From Gordionus sp. m RMFG-2023 (taxonomy: Eukaryota; Nematomorpha; Gordioida; Chordodea; Parachordodidae): a stretch of DNA of 64,000 nucleotides. The position numbers and the translations under genes are program-made. The stretch covers positions 23,174,508 to 23,238,507 of the forward strand of contig NC_088776.1 of NCBI RefSeq assembly GCF_954871325.1. Direction: 5' to 3'. This document shows, piece by piece, positions 49,450 through 60,080 of the stretch; position 1 is the stretch's first letter, and every line of letters starts with the position of its first letter. Under the pieces are notes generated by a model. That model was not told where the DNA came from. It was given only the letters and a program-made list of their open reading frames with translations, and did no database searches.

Positions 49450-50442
49450 CAGAGCTGTAACATGATTTTGTGAATCTTTATTTATAAATAATATTCTGAT
49501 TGCAACTGAATATTAACTGCATGAAATAGATTTCCTACATGTGAAACTAATCCCAAATAAGCTTCTGTCGAAAAAATTTTTCAAAATTTTTGGACAGCTT
49601 TTATAATCTTTTTATTTAAGAAGTATTTTTTTAAGAGTTTGTAAAATTTTAAAATTTTATCGATGGCAGGTATTAATGATAATAGGTACATATCGCAAAC
49701 TCACACCAATTCAAGTCAGACCCCTCCACCAACTCTTTTAATTCATTAACTCTTTTAGTTGATGAACTAAATTCGTTACAACATTTCATCACAATTATTT
49801 CGACATCTACAGATAGTACATTCATTGCCTTCTTGTAAGAATTATGTAGTATATGGGCATATACAGCCAATTGGTATTAATTCATTATTGTGCTGCCTCA
49901 ATTCGGTAAATACCCATGGTTTTTGACAAAATTTACAGAGGCATTATCAGTGCAGAAAGCTGACATGCAAATCATTGATAACTTTGAATCAGCTATATTT
50001 ACCATTATGTGCTTAGCTACATCGTTGGATTTTTCACTATCCGAGGAAAAAATTTTAACAGCTTTATTGAAATGTTCTTATTCTTGTTGGTTGAAATAGC
50101 GAAGGATCAAGGGAAATGTTTTAATATTTCCCTTATTAGATGTATCTGTTAGAATTGCATATGGATGCCCATTTTTCAAATCGTCTAGAATTGCTCTAGG
50201 ATTCAGGTACTAAAACACTTGTGATAGATTGCTCATTTTTGTTCTACCATAAGTAAGATTTGCACTTATATTGGAGTCGTTAAATATAATGAAGATTGGA
50301 CGCACATTGTGATGATATAGCTCTGTGAATGTTGAACTACATTTGTTAATGATTTCCGCAACTGTAATTGCATCTGTATTATTTATTATTTTTGGAGAAT
50401 ATTTTTGTATTGCAATCGATGTTGATATACTCCCCTGTACTG
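49450..50442 (-). pseudogene. hAT transposase, N-terminal and catalytic part
   Basis: In minus-strand order: NTDAITVAEIINKCSSTFTE, KMSNLSQVF, AILDDLKNGHPYAILTDTSN with PLILRYF, DSEKSNDVAKHIMVNIADS, CTDNASVNFVKNHG, then QLAVYAHILHNSYKKAMNVL and DVEIIVMKCCNEFSSSTKR. This is the ...L.TD.SN / DNA..N / CAAHILHN...K......D.E..V.K.Y..FS order of a common hAT family. At least three stops are visible. The matching plus-strand copy at 45988-46905 makes a long inverted repeat with it. Confidence 0.8.
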
Positions 50443-50748
50443 ACTATGAATGAAATGATGCTGATTATTAATGGATAAAAATAAAACAGGATGGAAAGAA
50501 ATTTACAAACTGGTCATGTTTTTCAAATAAATATTTAAAATTTATTATATAAAAAATAATCAATTACTTCTCTCAAAATAAACGTTAAATACTAAAAAAA
50601 AATTGCGGGAGAATTTAAAAAATTGTGGTAGATTTTTGCGGGAGATTTCCAATTGCGGTAGTTTTGCGGAAGAGAGGTCTGCGTGTAAATTAATAAATTG
50701 CGGGAGTCTCCTGCTGATGGGGGGAGACATGGCAACCCTGTTCACGAT

Positions 50749-51060
50749 CCCTGGAGCATTTCTTTTGTTGATTTACCTGCCATCTTTTTCTTTTATTAAT
50801 CACGGATAAATCAGCATCTGTACAATCATTAAGAGAGGTTAAGACAGGGCTTTTTATCTAAAATAAAGACAAAAGAATAATTTAAAAAATATTCATGCAT
50901 TGCACCTGAAGAGAAGTCAATATTAGGTTCAACTCTCTAGAAACAGTTGGAATATCATGATGACTAACTTCATTTTGATTTGTTGGTAGATATTGCTGGG
51001 CTTCAAGTCATATAACCAATTAGAATAAATTATATGAGTTGAATTTAATTTTTTGTTATC
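50749..51060 (-). pseudogene. Helitron 5' small exons, right part
   Basis: An exon with VSHHDIPTVSRELNLILTSL ends at 50906 with a GT donor. After a 48-bp intron, a second exon starts at 50857 and reads IKSPVLTSLNDCTDADLSVI, NKRKRWQVNQQKKCSRDREA; it continues past the hAT insertion to 45461. Both exons contain a REAQQ.L or EAQQYL.T.QN.VSH unit that is repeated between them. So the Helitron's front end is built from duplicated exons. Upstream it runs into the purine tract. Confidence 0.65.
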
Positions 51061-51079
51061 AGCTCAGACTTTGGCCGGA

Positions 51080-52670
51080 GGGAAGTGTACCCTGAGGAAG
51101 GGAAATAAAAGAAAAAATAATATGGAAATAATAGGGAAATTAAAAGGGAAAGGAAGTTAAAGAGAAATAAAAAGGAAATTAAAAAGGCAAGAGGGGAAAG
51201 GGGAAAGGGGAAAGGGAAATGAAATTATGAGAAAGGGAAGATAAATTAAAAGAAAAAGAGAAAAAAAAGGAATATGGAGAGGGAAAAAAGGGAAGATTGA
51301 AAATGGAAAGAAAAGGGGAAGAAAGTGGGAAAGGAAAAGAAAAAGGGTAAGGAAAAGAAAAGGCTAATGAAAAGAAAAAGGTTTAAAAATGTGGATAGGA
51401 AAAGAAAAAGGGAAACGAAAGAAAAGAAAAGAGGAAAACGAAAGGATAAGGAAAATGTTAAAAAAAGTAAAGAAAAGGAAAGGAGAGAAGAAAAGGGAAA
51501 GGAAAAGAGTAAGGGAAAGAAATATGTAAAGGAAAAGAGAAAAGTGGAAAGGAAAAGAAAAGAAAAGGTAAAAAAGATAAAGGGAAAGACAATGAAATAA
51601 AGAAAGGGAAAGATAATTAGAGAGAAATTAAAAAGAAAGGAAGGAAAGGAGAATATAGCAATATAGAAAGGAAATTAAAATGAGAAGAGAGAAAAGGAAA
51701 GGAAAGGAAAGGAAAGGAAAGGAAAGAGAAAAGAAAAGAAAAGAAAAGAAAAGAAAAGAAAAGAAAAGAAAAGGGGAAGGAAAAGAAAATGGTAAAGATA
51801 TAGGTGGAAAAGGGAAAGTAAAAGGGAAAGAAAGGTAATAGAAGAAGGAAAGTGGATGAAAAAAGACAGGGAAAGAAAAAGAGAATGGAAAATAAAAGAA
51901 AGATAAAGGGAAAGGGAAAGAAAAAGCGAGAGAAAAAGCGAAAAAAGATATATAGAAAAGGGAATAGGGAAAGAAAACGGTAAAAGAATGGAAAAGAAAA
52001 GGGATAGTAAAAAAAAAGGAAGAGGGGGAAAGAAAAAGGAAAAAAGTAAGGGAAAGAAAGGTAGGAAAGGAAATAAAGGGGGAAAGGAGATAGAAAATAT
52101 AAAGGGAAGTGTAAAGTGACACAGCAAAGAAAAAAATGTGAAGGGAAGGAAAAGGGGAAAATGAAGGAAGAAGGAAAGTAAAGAAAAGGAAGAGGAAGAG
52201 GGAATAAAGAAAAGAAAATGGGAAAGAAAAGGGAGAAGGGCAAAAATGAAAGGAGAAGGAAAATGTAAGGAAATGCAAAAGAAAATGGAAAGAAAAACGA
52301 AATAAAAAAGGAAAAGCATAAGCAAAAGAAAATGTAAGGAAAAAGGAAAAAAAATGGAAAGAAAAGCAAAAAAAAGGGAGTGAAAGAAAACGGGAAAGTG
52401 GAAGAAAAAGTTGAGATAAAGAAAAGCGAAAGAAAAATGAAAGGAATAACGGAAATAAAAGGAAAAAGAAAGAAAAAGGAAGGTAATGGAAAAGAAAAAG
52501 GAAAGGCATGGGAAAGGAAAGAATAGGGAAAAAGGAAAGAAAGAATAGGGAAAAAGGAAAGAAAAGAAAGAAAGAAAAGAAAGAAAGAAAAGGGGAAAGG
52601 AAAAGGTTAAGGAAAAGAAAAAGAAAAAGGGAATAATGAAAAGAAAATAAAAGGGAAGAGGAAGGTTCTG
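51080..52670. repeat. 1.6-kb polypurine tract (GGAAAG/GAAAA microsatellite-like)
   Basis: The plus strand is almost only A and G for about 1.6 kb, with GGAAA and AAGAAAAG units, including perfect (GGAAA)n at about 51691-51730 and (AAAAG)n at about 51735-51770. All open frames here (lysine-rich on plus, Phe/Pro/Ser-rich on minus) come from the repeat. A short purine-rich remnant at 60222-60295, beyond the MULE, suggests that the MULE landed at the edge of this tract. Confidence 0.95.
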
Positions 52671-52704
52671 GGTTGATTTTTAAAAACAACCCAATTATTT
52701 TAAC

Positions 52705-52714
52705 CAAAATAATA
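52705..52714 (+). repeat. 10-bp target site duplication of the MULE, left
   Basis: CAAAATAATA stands directly before the left terminus and is repeated perfectly at 60071-60080. Mutator-like elements usually duplicate 8-11 bp. Confidence 0.9.
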
Positions 52715-54267
52715 GGGTGGGTCTATTTATCGCTCAGCTAGGAAATATCGCTCGGCTAACCACATAATAAATCATTTATTACTAATTATCACTCGGCTGA
52801 GAAATCGCTCGGCTAACCACACAATAAATCATTTATTACTAAATATCGCTCGGCTGAGAAATGTCGCTCGGCTAACCACACAATAAATCATTTATTACTA
52901 AATATCGCTCGGCTGGAAAATGTTGCTCGGCTGGAAAATGTTGCTCGGCTAAGCACATAATAAATCAAATTCTAGACTAGTGACATAATAAATCATTTAT
53001 TACTAAATATCACTCGGCTGAGAAATATAGCTAGGCTATAAATAATCCTCTATTTTATATTATATTTACTATCATATTCTAAGTGAGCTTTCATTTTCTT
53101 AATATTAATTGAGTATTATTAATTTTTATATATAAAATAAGTGTTAGGTATAAAAAAATTTCTATTAGATATTTAAGCATCAATACTTTTATAAAATTAA
53201 ATTTAACCATAATCCTTATTTTTTATAAAAGTAATAAAAATAATATTCTATCCGCTAGATGGCGTCAATATTATTAATTTTTTTTAAATAAAAATAATGA
53301 ATGGATTTAATATATTTTTTTTAAATATCTAAATACTACCAAGTTATCCTCCTAAATCAACACACCCACTTAGTAACTTGACCCAATCCACGTCATGTAC
53401 GCAACCTTCTTCCACTGTACTAAGTTTGAGACTGTTCCTACCTATCAAAAGTGAAATAGTAAGTATAATCACATTCTGTTTCAGATATTATAGCTTCAAT
53501 ACATTTATAAAATAAAATTTACTCATTTTTTTACATTCATGATAGTAAAAAAAAAATATTTTTCTATCCTCTAGACGAAATTTTTTTTATCATTTAAATT
53601 AAGAAAACAAAAATTTTGGAATGGTCTATTTTAACTTATTCTACCAAGATGCACTAAAATGTCTAACGGTGTTTTTTATTGTATTCTTTTCTATATTTTA
53701 GTAAATTAATTAGTAGTCTTTTTTAAATTTTACCATTTCCATTGATCAGAGTAATTCGAGTAATTCTTTTTATTGATGCATCATTATAAATCATAATTTT
53801 ACGATATATATATATATAATAATAATGCTGTTATAATATAAGTGATTATTTATATAAAATATAATTTATTCGGCATCGGCGAAGAGAGGATTAAAATATA
53901 TATTTAAGATAATATAATTATATATATTGACGAAATAAATAATATTAGTTATTCTATAAATTTAAGAAAGGGGCCCTTCGAAGGTCGGGACAAGTTAACT
54001 TCACTATATTATAAACCTAATTATGTATATTGATGAAATATATCTGTTACTTTAATGGGCGAAGGGCATGCGAAAATCAGGAAAAAATAGGGAATTAAAA
54101 TTTATAATAAATATTTTCATAATTGCGAAATTTAAAAAATATTAAGTAGTGAGTTCATAAATGCATTCTAAATATATTAATGAAGTGAAATAATAAAATA
54201 AATTAACGATAAGAAATAAAGCATTAAAAATATAAATGTAGGACCTCTAAGCGAGTAAACCCGATTC
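52715..54267 (+). repeat. Left terminal inverted repeat of the MULE (1553 bp)
   Basis: It runs inward to TAAGCGAGTAAACCCGATTC. The outer 320 bp hold about eleven CTCGGCT (or one-off) motifs in a 50-60 bp alternating pattern, GCTCGGCTGAGAAAT then GCTCGGCTAACCACA, separated by AATCATTTATTACTAA. These are likely transposase binding sites. The left arm is about 50 bp longer than the right, mostly from one more motif unit. Confidence 0.92.
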
Positions 54268-54654
54268 GAGAAATATTCCAATAAAAAAATTGTAAATGCT
54301 ATTATGTCTAAAAAATTACACAACATTTTTATTTTAATGGATGGCCATAATAAAAAATTTACGTGATTTATGCAACTATTGTAAAAATGAATTAAAATTT
54401 TTCGCCATATATAATATATTAACTAAAAAACCCTTATAATTAAATCCCAAAATTAAAGATATTACAATGATCTAAGAGAATGAATTTGAAAGATAAATCT
54501 CAGAGAGTGAGAAGATATTTATTAAATAATTATTATCCTAATTTCTAATACTCGAATCAGTAGATTGTTATGATACTTAATAATTATATGAAGATAAAAC
54601 GTTATCATTGTACAACTAAAAGCTAGAACATTAATTCCCTTAGATAAATATAAT
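54268..54654. other. Spacer between left arm and transposase stop
   Basis: AT-rich, no frame. It holds the transposase 3' untranslated region if one exists. Confidence 0.5.
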
Positions 54655-56262
54655 TTAGTTGATATTATTTTTTCGAGTCCTTTCTGCTTTAATTCTACGT
54701 CGCTGATGTAATTTTTTTGAGCCTTTTGGTTTTAAAACAGATAAAGTTTTATCTAATGAATGTAATTTATCTTTGTTTTTACTATTAAGTAGATCATTTA
54801 ATGTATCATGACAATCTATCGATTCGGAAATTAAATAGTTATGATACTCATTATTTAAAAAATATTCTCCTGTTCCTGAGAAGGATCTTTCAAATTCTTT
54901 TTCTTGTAACATTGTTATATCTTTAATTTTTTCGATTAATTCTTTTAAAGGACGTTGTTTCCAGTTTATATATGATTTTAAAACGTGATTCATAGATTCA
55001 CAGTTGTTATTTGTCCATAAACAATTTATTATTTTATTTTTTAGGGGAATGTAAACATGTTCATAAATTACTTTTTGAAATTTATTTTTTATATATGGCA
55101 AAAATATATTTAAATTTTGATTATTACAATAATTATATAAATCATTTAATTTTTCATTATATATTTGGTCGTTCCGAGAAAATACAAGCCCATTAAAAGA
55201 AAAAATATCCTGTATAATTTTTTTTAGACATAACAGCATTTGCACCTTGTTTTTCCGACAAATATTTTCTTATATTGTCTTTTAAATGACGCGTGCATAT
55301 TAAATGAGTATTAAATTTAAATATTTCCCGAATCGGTTTTACTATAGCCTTTTCTTGGTCACTACCAAATATGATATTTTTAATATTAATTTTATTTTTT
55401 AAAAATCAGAATGTAAATGAGAAAAAAAAGTATGATATGTGGTCATATCAGAATCCCTATGCAAATATATTGGTCCTAAAAATATTCGGGATTCGTCTAT
55501 TTTATATCTCTTAACTGCTATATGTTTAAATACTATAGCAGTAAGATATAGATCACCCAAATTAAATGTTTTATCAACGCCTATTATACAGAAGTTAGTT
55601 TGGTTTGACAAAAACTTTATAGTTTTAATAATAAAATGAGTATAGCACGATGGTGTTTTGTCTTTGATATGAATGATTGATTGGATAAATAGCGAAATAT
55701 GTAAATCATTAGTAATGTGTAAAATATTATCCGCGAAATTTAGAGGTACTTTTGTATCTTTTTTAAGCTTATAATTTAAGTTATAAATTTGTTTTAAATT
55801 TTTTGGTTTAATAGGGTCTTTTTGAAATATATAATTATTATAAATATTGCGACATGTTTGATTGTCCTTTATTTGATTTTTAATATTCGATAATAACTGA
55901 TTTGATGTCCGTACATTTACAATCTTTTTGGAATTCCCATGGCAAGCGGGACCGCGCCATTGTCCTACATATTCCACTAAATATATGTCTTTAACATCAT
56001 GATTAGGGTTTTCAATAAAATTAATTTTTAAAATGCGGCGTTTATACTCTTTACTTCTCTTTAAAATACTATAGTATTTATAAAGAACAATAATATTTTT
56101 GGTTAAAGGTTGAGGTTCTATTTTTTTAAAAATTCTAGAACCACCTAGGCGAGTGTCCTGCCTAAATAGGCCATCTTTAAAAATATATGGACCTTTCGTT
56201 ATATATATTATAATATAATTTTTTTGAGCTTGATTTTTAACCCGTCCATGGTCCACAATCAT
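54655..56262 (-). pseudogene. MULE transposase (DDE), two frameshifts
   Basis: The protein runs from about 56262 to 54655. Visible blocks are VEYVGQWRGPACHGNSKKIV with VRTSNQLL, then GVDKTFNLGDLYLTAIVFKH with the first catalytic aspartate and FLGPIYLHRDSDMTTYHTFF; then, in the next frame, NIIFGSDQEKAIVKPIREIF with the second aspartate and THLICTRHLKDNIRKYL (the C..H motif); then, in a third frame, INCLWTNNNCESMNHVLKSY with the catalytic glutamate, and a basic tail. The shifts lie at about 55400 (T/A run) and about 55250-55220 (A run), so they may be sequencing errors or real mutations. An in-frame TAG sits just before the first ATG and overlaps an acceptor-like TATATAG, so an upstream exon is likely. 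Confidence 0.85.
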
Positions 56263-56502
56263 CTATATATAATTTTTTATTCTTATAATTTGTAAAATTC
56301 TTATTAGAAATTAAAAAATACACATTATATTTAATACCTAAAGGTATTTCGTACAAAATATTATTAGGAGAAAGCAAAATATTTATGCAATTTACAATGT
56401 TTAAAAAAAACCGTAGTTTGGTGGATGACCTCCTTCGGCTATAATATTGTTTGAAAAAAATGGTAAAGATTTTATTCGGATATCTTTGCTACATGGTTTT
56501 TT

Positions 56503-57181
56503 TTAAATATTTTCTATCGAAAATGATAAATCTTTTACAGTAATGTTGGATTGGGGTTTTATAGTTAATGTATTACTATAATTATTTGGTATAAGAGATA
56601 CAAAGTGATTGATTCTCAAATTAAATATATCATTTGGACATATGGTAGATGTCCACATGATTAAAATATGAGGCTTTCTCTGGCTTACTCCCCTGCCATA
56701 AAGGATATCGTTAAAAGCTTTTAATGATTTTGATGGGCAAAATACATGAATTGGTTCGGCAAGAGCTGCACTTAATGCACGTATAAGCATTTGCTCAGTC
56801 CAAACATTTATACTCAGTGCCGAATCGAGTAATTCATGATAATCACTAACCCATATATTTGGATTAATTTTATAGATATTGAAAAAATCAGAATTATTTT
56901 TATCATAATATTGTGGGTTTAAAATTATTTCGATAGCAGTTATTAATCGTAAAAAAATATGATGAATTTGTGTTTTATATAATGACATTGAAATTGCCCG
57001 GTAAAAGCAATTACCGTCAGATTCAATTTCATGTGGAATATAATTCTTTAAGATAGATGATTGTGTCATTTGTAATATTTTTTCACTTATAAAATCTTTT
57101 GATATCTTCTTTAGCGTCATTGATTGGGGCTCTCTTAATTTATTTTTTTCTCTTAAGGCCATAGCTGGATCCCTTTTTAAT
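56503..57181 (-). CDS. OTU-domain cysteine protease-like protein carried by the MULE
   Basis: The open frame from ATG 57162 gives 219 residues. It can be extended five codons upstream (KRDPA) to 57181, where CTTTTTTTTGCAG on the minus strand makes a good splice acceptor, so a 5' exon probably exists. The OTU signature is present: ESDGNCFYRAISMSL near residue 48, with the catalytic Asp and Cys, and RINHFVSLIP near residue 188, with the catalytic His. Between them, HHIFLRLITAIEIILNPQYY and LLDSALSINVWTEQMLIRAL fit the helical part. OTU proteases cleave ubiquitin chains; whether this one does is unknown. The coding signal continues after the stop in another frame (DIRIKSLPFFSNNIIAEGGH), next to an A run. 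In related animal elements an OTU domain and this transposase occur together. Confidence 0.85.
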
Positions 57182-58569
57182 CTGCAAAAAAAAGAAAAAA
57201 AGTAATTTATTTTCTAGAATCTTGAGTAAATAAAAATGATGATAACTCTAAATCCAGGGATTCAAATTGAACCCGAACCCAGATAAGAAAACCCGGGTTT
57301 TTAGAATAAAATCTAATGAACTGAACCTGAGGCCCGTTTAAAAAATTTTAAAAACCCCGAACAGAATCCGGAAATTTTATATAAACCCGGGTTCAATCGG
57401 GTTCTATGTATTGTTTAAAATCATATATTAAGATATTTGTATAATTATAAATAATAATAATTTAAGGGATTTTATAATATTTTCAAATTTCCAATTAATT
57501 AAATGTTAATAATTTTTAAGTTATTTACGCCATTTTTGAATTTTTTGAATTTATTCTCAAAGATTCCTATTGGAATGTTAATAAATTTTAAACAATTAAA
57601 TTTATTTACGCCATTTAATCCCCGCTCTTAAAATTTAAAAAAAGCTCAGATTTTTTAAAATTCTAAAACTATTTCTTATTTATACATAAATAGTAGATAA
57701 AGGTTTATATTTATAAGATATAGAGTAAATAATGTCTAATTTTATTAAATTATCGCCCTAGAATATAATATATAGTTCTATTTTTTTAAATGATGATCAC
57801 CAAAACTCCGAATGATAAATATTTTTAAGGTGAATTCTAAAATAAATATAATAAGATTAATTTAAAGTAAAATTATGTATCTGTTATTTTAACTAAATTT
57901 TACAAGTCTTTTTTTCTGGGCACCTAATCTAATTCAAACCTTGAGAGATTTTTTGCAGGATTCAAAACCCTTTAACAAACTATATTATTTGAATGAAAAA
58001 TAGAACCCATAATAAAATTTATAAATCACATATTGAAAGAAAATATGAAGAGTAAATGAATATTAACCTTAATAAAGCATCCTCCATTGAATCTGAATTC
58101 GAAAAAAATTGGTGATATGTCATAAATGATTTTATTTTGAAATAACTTATTTGACGCATCTGTCACTGTTATTTCAATATATTTTATCAAGTTTTTCTGA
58201 AAATAATTTTTCTCATTCAGAGAATTAAAGTTATTTCCTGAAATTAATTTTATTATTTTTTTTATTTAAAAACAACTCGATATTTCGTGGAAAAAACCTA
58301 TTTTAAAATTTAGGTTCAGGGTCCAAACTTTTTTTTAAAATAATTTTTGTTTAATTTTTGTTTAATTTAAAAAAAATACAATATTCATTAATAAAAGATA
58401 CTTATTTTAATAATACTCAAACCCAGATATAAAATCAGAGCTCATTTAAGGAAATTATGGGGAAAACATAAATCATTAATAGGGCTGTGCCGATATTAAA
58501 TATCGCATAGGATTGGCACATTTAGCGTTTTCCAAATATTTTTATATAATTGGTAAAAATTAATAATAT
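57182..58569. other. Internal MULE spacer with GGGTTC-rich degenerate patch
   Basis: No frame is seen. 57265-57420 is rich in AACCCGAACCC and AACCCGGGTTC words, like the ends of the element at 23870-24600; a looser AAACCCAGAT word recurs near 58426. It may be a nested, decayed non-autonomous element. Upstream exons and the promoter of the OTU gene should lie here or in the right arm. Confidence 0.4.
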
Positions 58570-60070
58570 GAATCGGGTTTACTCGCTTAGAGGTCCTACA
58601 TTTATATTTTTAATGCTTTATTTCTTATCGTTAATTTATTTTATTATTTCACTTCATTAATATATTTAGAATGCATTTATGAACTCACTACTTAATATTT
58701 TTTAAATTTCGCAATTATGAAAATATTTTTTATAAATTTTAATTCCCTATTTTTTCCTGATTTTCGCATGCCCTTCACCCATTAAAGTAACAGATATATT
58801 TCATCAATATACATAATTAGGTTTATAATATAGTGAAGTTAACTTGTCCCGACCTTCGAAGGGCCCCTTTCTTAAATTTATAGAATAACTAATATTATTT
58901 ATTTCGTCAATATATATAATTATATTATCTTAAATATATATTTTAATCCTCTCTTCGCCGATGCCGAATAAATTATATTTTATATAAATAATCACTTATA
59001 TTATAACAGCATTATTATTATATATATATATATCGTAAAATTATGATTTATAATGATGCATCAATAAAAAGAATTACTCGAATTACTCTGATCAATGGAA
59101 ATGGTAAAATTTAAAAAAGACTACTAATTAATTTACTAAAATATAGAAAAGAATACAATAAAAAACACCGTTAGACATTTTAGTGCATCTTGGTAGAATA
59201 AGTTAAAATAGACCAGTCCAAAATTTTTGTTTTCTTAATTTAAATGATAAAAAAAATTTCGTCTAGAGGATAGAAAAATATTTTTTTTTTACTATCATGA
59301 ATGTAAAAAAATGAGTAAATTTTATTTTATAAATGTATTGAAGCTATAATATCTGAAACAGAATGTGATTATACTTACTATTTCACTTTTGATAGGTAGG
59401 AACATTCTCAAACTTAGTACAGTGGAAGAAGGTTGCGTACATGACGTGGATTGGGTCAAGTTACTAAGTGGGTGTGTTGATTTAGGAGGCTAACTTGGTA
59501 GTATTTAGATATTTAAAAAAAATATATTAAATCCATTTATTATTTTTATTTAAAAAAAATTAATAATATTGACGCCATCTAGCGGATAGAATATTATTTT
59601 TATTACTTTTATAAAAAATAAGGATTATGGTTAAATTTAATTTTATAAAAGTATTGATGCTTAAATATCTAATAGAAATTTTTTTATACCTAACACTTAT
59701 TTTATATATAAAAATTAATAATACTCAATTAATATTAAGAAAATGAAAGCTCACTTAGAATATGATAGTAAATATAATATATAAATACAGGATTATTTAT
59801 AGCCGAGCTATATTTCTCAGCCGAGCGATATTTAGTAATAAATTATTTATTATGTCACTAGTCTAGAATTTGATTTATTATGTGGTTAGCCGAGCAACAT
59901 TTTCCAGCCGAGCGATATTTAGTAATAAATGATTTATTGTGTTGTTAGCCGAGCGACATTTCTCAACCGAGCGATAATTAGTATAAATGATTTATTATGC
60001 GATTAGCCGAGCGATATTTAGTAATAAATGATTTATTATGCGGTTAGCCGAGCGATAAATAGACCCACCC
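58570..60070 (-). repeat. Right terminal inverted repeat of the MULE (1501 bp)
   Basis: It is the reverse complement of 52715-54267. The outer part again holds AGCCGAGCGA motifs in clusters, with one unit fewer than the left arm and a few point changes. The element's minus-strand genes point away from this arm, so it is the likely promoter side. Confidence 0.92.
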
Positions 60071-60080
60071 CAAAATAATA
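60071..60080 (+). repeat. 10-bp target site duplication of the MULE, right
   Basis: CAAAATAATA, a perfect match to 52705-52714. Confidence 0.9.

Larger units (their letters stand above)
45515..50740 (-). mobile_element. hAT element (5226 bp) with perfect 8-bp target duplication, inserted in a Helitron exon
   Basis: It starts CAGGGTTGTCAGGTC and ends GACATGGCAACCCTG. The octamer TTCACGAT stands directly at both borders (45507-45514 and 50741-50748). Removing the element and one octamer restores an open Helitron exon frame (CSRDREAQQNLL). Inside are two opposed copies of the same transposase gene and a probable nested element, listed separately. Confidence 0.93.
52715..60070 (-). mobile_element. 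Mutator-like element (MULE) with 1.5-kb terminal inverted repeats and an OTU gene (7356 bp)
   Basis: The termini are GGGTGGGTCTATTTATCGCT on the left and the reverse complement on the right. Inverted arms are 52715-54267 and 58570-60070 and look more than 95 percent alike by eye outside the subterminal repeats. A perfect 10-bp duplication flanks the element. On the minus strand it carries an OTU-like cysteine protease frame and a DDE transposase with two frameshifts, both at homopolymer runs. High arm identity and the intact duplication point to recent movement. Confidence 0.93.

Noticed and set aside
49890-50099. Plus-strand frame of 69 codons
   Set aside because: It is antisense to the hAT transposase, whose conserved words lie on the minus strand.
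51325-52707. Open frames up to 359 codons on both strands
   Set aside because: They are made by the purine tract: lysine/arginine/glutamate-rich on plus, Phe/Pro/Ser-rich on minus. No domain, no splice sites, no start context.
52715-60070. The long inverted arms taken as an assembly hairpin artefact
   Set aside because: The arms differ in motif number and point changes, and a 10-bp direct duplication flanks them, which fits transposition.
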